From an uncultured Akkermansia sp. (GTDB lineage Bacteria > Verrucomicrobiota > Verrucomicrobiia > Verrucomicrobiales > Akkermansiaceae), in NCBI GenBank assembly GCA_904501955.1, contig CAJGCY010000123.1, forward strand, positions 1-7,571: 7,571 nucleotides of DNA, given 5' to 3'. A program made the translations under genes and the position numbers. Under the pieces are notes generated by a model that was given only the letters and a program-made list of their open reading frames with translations, made no database searches and was not told the DNA's origin. Shown piece after piece: positions 1 to 5,500 of this stretch. Each line of letters opens with the position of its first letter. Within the stretch, counting starts at the first letter, position 1.

Positions 1-36
1 CTGTGTATTAGAACCTTAAATTAATTTCTCAACAAA

Positions 37-177
37 ATGAAAGCAGTCGTTATATTATTCCTGATAGTGTTGGGCGGTGCGCTCATCTTGGCCGGTAATG
101 AGTTTCAGTGCGAGACCTTGACTTGGGTGGGCGTGTTAGCATTTTTGCCGATTATACGTTTCATTCTCAGTAGATGA
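37..177 (+). CDS. Small two-helix membrane protein, 46 residues, unrecognised
   Basis: I do not recognise a family. The frame starts MKAVVILFLIVLGGALILAG, giving a hydrophobic segment at about residues 3-19. A short polar stretch with one cysteine (residues 20-28, NEFQCETLT) follows, then a second hydrophobic segment at about 29-44 ending in the basic tail RFILSR. This is a compact hairpin-like topology with both ends possibly on the cytoplasmic side. There is no Shine-Dalgarno before the ATG (the upstream bases are AT-rich), which matches most other starts in the window. It lies 45 bases upstream of the 496-residue exported protein on the same strand, so co-transcription is plausible. The alternative is a chance hydrophobic frame. 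Support comes from composition, position and direction only. Confidence 0.5.
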   Translation: MKAVVILFLIVLGGALILAGNEFQCETLTWVGVLAFLPIIRFILSR

Positions 178-222
178 CACGCCATATTGTGCCTGCAATA
201 GCGGTGAAAACAAATTGTTAAT

Positions 223-1713
223 ATGTGGATACGAAATATCATTCTGGGTGCGTTGCTTTTGCTTGGCTGTGCTGAAACCCGGGCAGATGATGCACTGGCG
301 CAGCAGATGGTGCAAGGTGTAAGGGAGCAATACGATCCTGATAATATGAGCTCTCAAGAGTACGCCTTTGAGATGTTGTATATTGCCTATGGCACAGCTG
401 ATTCCTATTCTGTGAAACAAGAAATCTCCGAGGAATTGCTTAGGGTTTACCGCAACTATACGAACTTTGTCAAATATAGGGTCGCTCCTTTTCTTGATTC
501 TTATGATGAAAACAAAGACTCACTTTACAGCAAGTTAGCAAATTACAAAGATCTTCGTGGTAAGTATTTCCATGGCATTGCGCTTTTGATGGATGCCGGA
601 AAGCGTCAGAATGCGCAGGATGCCAAATCTGCTATGGTGATGATTTCTCAATGTGCAGCAGAAGGTTATGCTCCCGCTGCCTATCTTATGTCAGGTGCCT
701 GTGCCCTTGGTTTGGATGGCGTCGGTGTTGCGAGAAATGAAACCTATGCGTACCGGTGGCTTGTTATGGCTGCTGAGGGAAACTATGCGCCCGCGTATGA
801 AAAATTGGCTGCAATCCATTGGGATGCAGATGGTAATTATGCTGCAAAATGGGATCAGGCTGCAGCAATTGAGTATTTGGATAAGGCTATTGCCTTGTAC
901 TCAGAGTTCAGTAATTTATCCGATTCCGATGCGCGAGCGGAATTAGCGGCGTATATTCGTTCATTGCAGCTGATTCGTGCCCATATGGTGAGCTTTAAGG
1001 GATACCGCACAGGCGATATCATGTCCGGCTTTTATCCTACTTTTTTGGCGTTGCGCTTATCCACGTTTTCGGAAGGTGAATCAGGGCTCAGAAGCCGTGC
1101 GTATTACATTGTACAGGCCATGAATGATTATCCCGGTACCTTTCATTTAGGTAATTTGCCCAATTTAGATTTGTCGTTGATTCCCATTCGTTTGTCTGCA
1201 AATGATCCGGATGTTGGGGGGTATATGGTGCCTTATTATCCGTCGAATGACACTCTCAGTCTTAAAGTGGACGTGCATGTGGAAAATTATGCTTACGGGA
1301 ATGATGAGGCCTCGCATTGGAAGCGAGAAATCTCCATAAACAGTACTATTGCACATGAGTTTGCTCATTGTTTTCTTGCCGGTAGATATAGGTCGGTGTT
1401 TTCTCAGTTCTACCCCTATTATGAATACGTGGTAGAAGGGCACGCCACTCATGCTCAATATGCTTTCTCCAATTATTATTATTTCAACAATGCCATGACG
1501 TCTGAAACTTTTGCTACTTCTTGGCTTTCGAGTAAATACGCCGGCTACTTCCGCTGGTATAGAAACAATTGTCTATTACCGAACGGCTGTACTGATTGGT
1601 CGGTGATCGAGCAGCACGAGCGCTCTGCTTCTCCTACCGGCGAGGGCGGGAAAAACAGAAAACTCATCAGTGGCCCCTCCGGTACGTTTAAAGCACCTAT
1701 ATTCTTCAGATAA
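223..1713 (+). CDS. Exported Sel1-repeat protein with HExxH gluzincin-like metallopeptidase domain
   Basis: A 496-residue secreted or membrane-anchored protein. Residues 1-21 form a signal peptide: charged start MWIR, then a leucine-rich core. Two processing sites are possible: lipobox LLGC (Cys16), giving a lipoprotein, or cleavage after TRA (residue 21). Residues 130-225 contain two good Sel1-like helical repeats and a weaker third, with hallmark AAEGYAPAAYLM and AAEGNYAPAYEKLA motifs. The C-terminal half has a zinc-peptidase motif, AHEFAHCFLAGR, with ligands His378 and His382 and catalytic Glu379. The motif VVEGHATHAQY follows 22 residues later, and its Glu405 is the likely third ligand. 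This layout resembles the EGxAxY motif of gluzincin (peptidase MA-like) families. Enzyme activity and substrate are inference. Sel1 repeats usually mediate protein contacts, so an envelope partner is plausible. The start is the first ATG before the signal peptide and has no Shine-Dalgarno. The tail after about residue 466 looks unstructured. GC content is clearly lower than in the neighbouring uvrA. Confidence 0.85.
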   Translation: MWIRNIILGALLLLGCAETRADDALAQQMVQGVREQYDPDNMSSQEYAFEMLYIAYGTADSYSVKQEISEELLRVYRNYTNFVKYRVAPFLDSYDENKDSLYSKLANYKDLRGKYFHGIALLMDAGKRQNAQDAKSAMVMISQCAAEGYAPAAYLMSGACALGLDGVGVARNETYAYRWLVMAAEGNYAPAYEKLAAIHWDADGNYAAKWDQAAAIEYLDKAIALYSEFSNLSDSDARAELAAYIRSLQLIRAHMVSFKGYRTGDIMSGFYPTFLALRLSTFSEGESGLRSRAYYIVQAMNDYPGTFHLGNLPNLDLSLIPIRLSANDPDVGGYMVPYYPSNDTLSLKVDVHVENYAYGNDEASHWKREISINSTIAHEFAHCFLAGRYRSVFSQFYPYYEYVVEGHATHAQYAFSNYYYFNNAMTSETFATSWLSSKYAGYFRWYRNNCLLPNGCTDWSVIEQHERSASPTGEGGKNRKLISGPSGTFKAPIFFR

Positions 1714-1717
1714 ATCC

Positions 1718-2047
1718 ATGTATTCTTTTCGTAGTGTATTGTTTTTGTTGATGTCATGTGGTTTCATCTTGTACTCATGCTCTCCGCCGACGCGTTACAA
1801 TTCTTGGCAAACAAATGGGGCGTTCAATATTCCTCAACCTCAGCAGAATGTTGTCAGTTATGCGCCCGCGCCTCAGCCTCGCGCTTATTTGAAGCCGGTG
1901 TTCCGTGAAGTAGTTTGTTCCGGCTGCCATGGTACAGGTGTAACCGCTGCGGTGGATATGCATTCCCCTGTGCCTGTTACCCAAACTTGCCCCCAGTGCA
2001 AAGGTCAAGGAACATTTACTGCGAAGTGCGGGTATGATACATGGTGA
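1718..2047 (+). CDS. Probable lipoprotein with DnaJ-type CxxCxGxG zinc knuckles, 109 residues
   Basis: Not a recognised named gene. From the ATG at 1718 the product begins MYSFRSVLFLLMSCGFILYS and then Cys21. This is a signal peptide with lipobox LYSC, so lipid anchoring at Cys21 is likely. A Pro/Gln/Tyr-rich linker covers about residues 22-62. The C-terminal part holds two knuckles, CSGCHGTG (residues 67-74) and CPQCKGQG (91-98). This is the CxxCxGxG pattern of the DnaJ central cysteine-rich domain, where two such motifs bind one zinc ion. A fifth cysteine (104) follows. No J-domain or other DnaJ part is present, so it is a free-standing zinc knuckle on a lipoprotein stem. An in-frame ATG at 1670 would overlap the upstream gene and place a polar stretch before the signal peptide, so 1718 is preferred. 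The start is 4 bases after the peptidase-like gene's stop, which implies co-transcription. A metal-binding or redox role is inference. Confidence 0.75.
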   Translation: MYSFRSVLFLLMSCGFILYSCSPPTRYNSWQTNGAFNIPQPQQNVVSYAPAPQPRAYLKPVFREVVCSGCHGTGVTAAVDMHSPVPVTQTCPQCKGQGTFTAKCGYDTW

Positions 2048-2086
2048 TTTTTACGGTAAGTTTCCCGCTTCAACTTCCGATTTACC

Positions 2087-2108
2087 GAGCTATGTAACTC
2101 CATAGCTC
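2087..2108. other. Small perfect hairpin downstream of the zinc-knuckle lipoprotein gene
   Basis: GAGCTATG (2087-2094) and CATAGCTC (2101-2108) form a perfect 8-base-pair stem with a 6-base loop. No T-run follows on the + strand (the next bases are CTACAAAAAG), nor on the minus strand, so it is not a classical intrinsic terminator alone. It lies 39 bases after the stop at 2047 and 9 bases before a stronger hairpin. It may help stop or stabilise the 3' end of the + strand transcript. Confidence 0.5.
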
Positions 2109-2117
2109 CTACAAAAA

Positions 2118-2155
2118 GCATCCCCCGGTGAGCGCTTGTGCTTTCCGGGGGATGC
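2118..2155 (-). terminator. Strong intrinsic terminator for the His-rich lipoprotein gene, possibly bidirectional
   Basis: GCATCCCCCGG (2118-2128) pairs perfectly with CCGGGGGATGC (2145-2155), an 11-base-pair GC-rich stem. Within the 16-base loop AGC and GCT can extend it. Read on the minus strand, the hairpin is followed at once by TTTTTGT (complement of ACAAAAA, 2111-2117), a U-tract. It starts 13 bases past the stop of the minus-strand gene ending at 2169. On the + strand the following bases (CATTGTTGAGG) are not T-rich, so termination of the converging + strand transcript would be weaker. Confidence 0.82.
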
Positions 2156-2168
2156 CATTGTTGAGGGG

Positions 2169-2342
2169 TTATCTGTGGTGGTGGCCATGGTGGTAACCGT
2201 GATGACCGTGGTGGCCGTGGTAACCTCCGTATATGGGCGGGACCACCGGGCCGCGGTGGTGGTACCGATGGTGATGGTGGTGGCAGGCGCTGAGTCCTAC
2301 TAATCCGATGAGTACTAAGCCGATGCTGATGAGTTTGTTCAT
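2169..2342 (-). CDS. Histidine-rich small lipoprotein, 57 residues
   Basis: The product starts MNKLISIGLVLIGLVGLSAC. This is a textbook lipoprotein signal with lipobox LSAC and lipidation at Cys20. The mature part is extremely histidine-rich: a run of five His (21-25), then HH, then repeated HGHHGHHGYHHGHHH units, 17 His in 38 residues, with Gly, Tyr and Arg and a short PVVPP break. It has no room for an enzyme fold. The likely role is binding Ni, Zn, Cu or similar metals at the envelope, by analogy with other His-rich metal-storage or buffering proteins. That role is inference. The ATG at 2342 is chosen over an upstream in-frame ATG at 2489 because it has a good Shine-Dalgarno and directly precedes the signal peptide. 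The gene is divergent from uvrA with its own promoter and terminator, so it is an independent unit. Polyhistidine lipoproteins are poorly conserved and hard to classify by homology. Confidence 0.85.
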   Translation of the reverse strand: MNKLISIGLVLIGLVGLSACHHHHHRYHHRGPVVPPIYGGYHGHHGHHGYHHGHHHR

Positions 2343-2348
2343 ACTGAG

Positions 2349-2355
2349 CTCCTTT
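2349..2355 (-). promoter_or_regulatory. Ribosome binding site AAAGGAG of the His-rich lipoprotein gene
   Basis: On the minus strand AAAGGAG sits 6 bases before the ATG at 2342. It is the only convincing Shine-Dalgarno in the window and decides the start in favour of the 57-residue product over the 106-residue frame starting at 2489. Confidence 0.8.
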
Positions 2356-2395
2356 CTGTTTGGTTGAATGAAATGTTTTGTTGTGTTACGAGTAA

Positions 2396-2424
2396 AAATT
2401 ACCACAATAAAACAAACATGTAAA
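2396..2424 (-). promoter_or_regulatory. Candidate sigma70-type promoter of the His-rich lipoprotein gene
   Basis: On the minus strand TTTACA (2424-2419) and TAATTT (2401-2396) are separated by exactly 17 bases in an AT-rich spacer. Transcription would begin near 2389, giving a leader of about 47 bases that includes the Shine-Dalgarno. The assignment rests on consensus matching only. No operator-like repeat is evident. Confidence 0.45.
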
Positions 2425-2483
2425 GAAAAAAAGTTACAAAAACTGAACAAAAGATAGATTTTTTTTACAGACACAGATAAAAA

Positions 2484-2511
2484 TTGCAATTTTGGGCTAA
2501 TATATTAGAAT
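2484..2511 (+). promoter_or_regulatory. Candidate uvrA promoter that would give a leaderless mRNA
   Basis: TTGCAA (2484-2489) and TAGAAT (2506-2511) are 16 bases apart. Transcription would start about 7 bases further on, at or next to the A of the uvrA ATG (2518). This agrees with the lack of a Shine-Dalgarno before uvrA. TATATT (2501-2506) is an alternative -10 without a good -35. I see no LexA-type palindrome in the spacer. Confidence 0.35.
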
Positions 2512-2517
2512 AATTCC

Positions 2518-5500
2518 ATGCAAGGGCATGAGGATAGATTCATACGCATACGCGGCGCCAAGGAGCACAACTTGAAGGATGTTGATGTTGACATTCCTCT
2601 GGGCGGGCTCACCGTTGTAACCGGACCGAGCGGTAGCGGTAAAACCTCATTGGCGATGAGCACCTTGTACGCAGAAGGGCAGCGGCGCTACGTGGAGACT
2701 TTCTCTCCTTATGTGCGCCAGTTCATGGACCGAATGGACCGCCCGAATGTGGAAAGCGTGGAAAACGTGCCCCCTGCCATTGCGCTGGGGCAGCGCAATT
2801 CCATCAAAAACTCCCGTTCTACCGTAGGGACGATGACGGGGATGAATGAGTATTTCAAGCTGATTTTCTCCCGCTTAGCGGAGGGGCGAGATGCGGAGGG
2901 GAGAATCGTCAAGCCCTCCACCCCACAGGGAGTGGCGGAGCAACTGCTGACGGAGCAAGAAGACGGTGAGGTGCTGGTGTGTTTCGCCGTGCGCCCTGTG
3001 GGCAAGTTTGAGGAGATGGTCAGCGCCTTGCAGGGGCAGGGCTACCTGCGCGTATTCTGCGAGGGTGAGGTGCAGCGTTTGGAAAATACCACGGAGGCTC
3101 AACTCGGTATGGAGCGCTGGCTGGTGGTGCAGGATCGCGTGCGCCTGAAGGCGGACAACCGCATGCGCTTGACAGAGGCACTGGAAACGGCATTCCGCCT
3201 GGGGCAGGATGTGGTGTATACCTCAGTGCGCGTGGAAAATGCATGGGCTACGCCCTTGCAGCACCGCTGCGATTGGTTCCCCTTGCTGGAGCCGCGGGCA
3301 GAGTTGTTCAGCGGCAACTCCCCGCTCGGTGCGTGCCCTGCGTGTAAGGGCTATGGCCGAGCCATCACCTATGATTACAATCTGGGCATTATACCGGATA
3401 AGAGCATAGCGGATGGTGCGCTCAAGATGCTTTCTTCTCAAACGCTCTCCGCCTGCTATGCGGATTTTGTGCGAGCAAACAAGCGCGCTAAGGCGGTGCG
3501 CATGAATGTGCCGTGGGTTCAGCTCACCCAAAAGGAAAAGGATTGGGTGTTCTATGGCAACAGCGGGGATATAGACCCGTGGTCCGCAGCGGATTATGGC
3601 TTGTGGTACGGCTATAAGGGCATTTTTGATGATATGGAGAAGCATGCGCACAAGATGACGGTACGTGTGTTCCTCTCCTTTTACCGCGTGTACAGCATTT
3701 GCCCGGAGTGCCATGGCGGGCGCCTGCGTGCGGAGGCGCTGGCGTTCACCATAGGTGGCAAAACGGTGCCGCAGGTGCAGGCTCTGCCCATGGATGAGCT
3801 GCTGCCTTGGCTGGATGCGCATGTGCTCCCCACTACGGGTGATGACCGCTCCTTGTCTCAGGCGGTGAGTGAGTTGCGCAGCCGCGTGGCGTACCTGTGC
3901 GAGGTGGGGCTCGGTTATATTTCCGCCAGCCGCTTGACTCGTTCCCTTTCCGGTGGCGAGATTGAGCGCGTGAGCCTGACGGCGTGCCTGGGTGCAGCCC
4001 TTACGGAAACGCTCTTTGTGTTGGATGAGCCGACGGTGGGGCTGCATGCGCGCGATACCATGCGCCTCATTGCAGCCATGCGCCGTTTGGCTGAGCGTGG
4101 CAATACCTTGGTGGTGGTGGAGCATGAGGAATCCGTGATGCGTGCTGCGGATTACTTGGTGGATATGGGCCCGGCCAGCGGTGCTGCCGGTGGGCGCTTG
4201 ATGTATGCCGGTGCCCCGCAGGATATTGAATCCGCGGCGGATTCCCTCACCGGTGCTTACCTGAGCCGCCGCAAGAGCATAGCCGTACCGAAAAAACGCC
4301 GCCGCAGCAAGGCGAAGCTCGACATTCAGGGGGCAGAATGCCACAACTTGCATGATTTTGACGTTTCCATCCCCTTGGGCGTGTTCAACTGCCTGACCGG
4401 CGTGTCCGGCAGTGGGAAAAGCACCTTGGCATGCCGTGTCTTGTACGGCCATGTGCACCCGGATTCCCTCGATGATGAGGATGAGATGCAAGTGAAGCGC
4501 ATCCGCGGCTTGGACAAGGTGGAGGACGTGGTGCTGGTGGACCAAAGCCCCATCGTGCGCACGCCTCGTTCCACCCCGGCGGTGTACATGGGCGTGTTTG
4601 AGGATATTCGCGCACTTTTTGTGGCGGAACCGGCGGCACAGGCACGCGGGCTCAAGCCCGGGTATTTCTCCTTCAACAGTGGTGAGGGTCGCTGCCCCCG
4701 TTGTGGTGGCTTGGGTCAGGAAAAGGTGGAAATGCAGTTCCTTTCAGACATTTTTGTGCCCTGTGCCCTGTGCCATGGCACGCGCTACACCTCGCAAGCT
4801 CTCAGCATCACCCTGATGGGGCTCAACATGGCGGAGCTGCTCGCCATGGATGTCCGTACCGTGCAAAAACTCTTTGCTTCGGAGACAAACGCCCGTGCTC
4901 GCCGCATAGCGGAGCGCTTGCAGGTGCTGGTGGATGTGGGCTTGGGGCACCTTGGGCTCGGTCAACCGCTCAACACCCTCTCCGGTGGTGAAAATCAGCG
5001 CCTTAAGCTTGCTCATATCTTGGTGGATACCCTCACGGCATCCGGTGCCGCAGCCAAGGGTAAATTGCTGATACTGGATGAGCCCGGCACCGGCTTGCAT
5101 TTCCGTGATTTGGAGGTGCTGCTGCGGGTGTTCGACCGCTTGGTGGAGCAGGGGAACACCCTGCTGGTCATTGAGCACAATATGGAGATTATCAAATGCG
5201 CGGATCACGTCATTGACCTCGGCCCGGAGGGCGGTACCGGTGGTGGTAACATCGTGGCGCAGGGTACGCCGGAGCAGGTGGCTGCCTGTAGCTCGGGCTA
5301 CACGGCGGGCTTCTTGGCTCAAGCGCTTTACGGTGAGGGTGAAGCCTACTACGCCCCCGTGGTGGAGCACGCCGAAACGGCCATTCCTCAGGGGGTGATA
5401 GCCTTGCGCGGTGCGCGCCACCACCAGCTCAAGAATATCGATGTGGATATCCCCCGCAATCAAATGACCGTGGTCACGGGGCTTTCCGGCAGTGGCAAGA

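Noticed and set aside
653..946. A 97-codon + strand frame inside the Sel1-peptidase gene
   Set aside because: It is a shadow in another frame of a gene with clear signal peptide, repeats and catalytic motifs. Its own translation is Met/Leu/Trp-rich noise.
1670..2047. A longer 125-residue version of the zinc-knuckle lipoprotein starting at 1670
   Set aside because: It overlaps the upstream gene by 44 bases and places a polar extension before the signal peptide. The ATG at 1718 directly precedes the signal sequence.
2169..2489. A longer 106-residue version of the His-rich protein starting at 2489
   Set aside because: The extra 49 residues have an odd composition from AT-rich promoter DNA and would bury the signal peptide. 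The AAAGGAG before 2342 marks the real start.
3223..4545. A 440-codon open frame on the minus strand inside uvrA
   Set aside because: It has the same antisense alignment to uvrA codons and the same His/Ala/Gln-rich shadow composition, with no start signal and no family resemblance.
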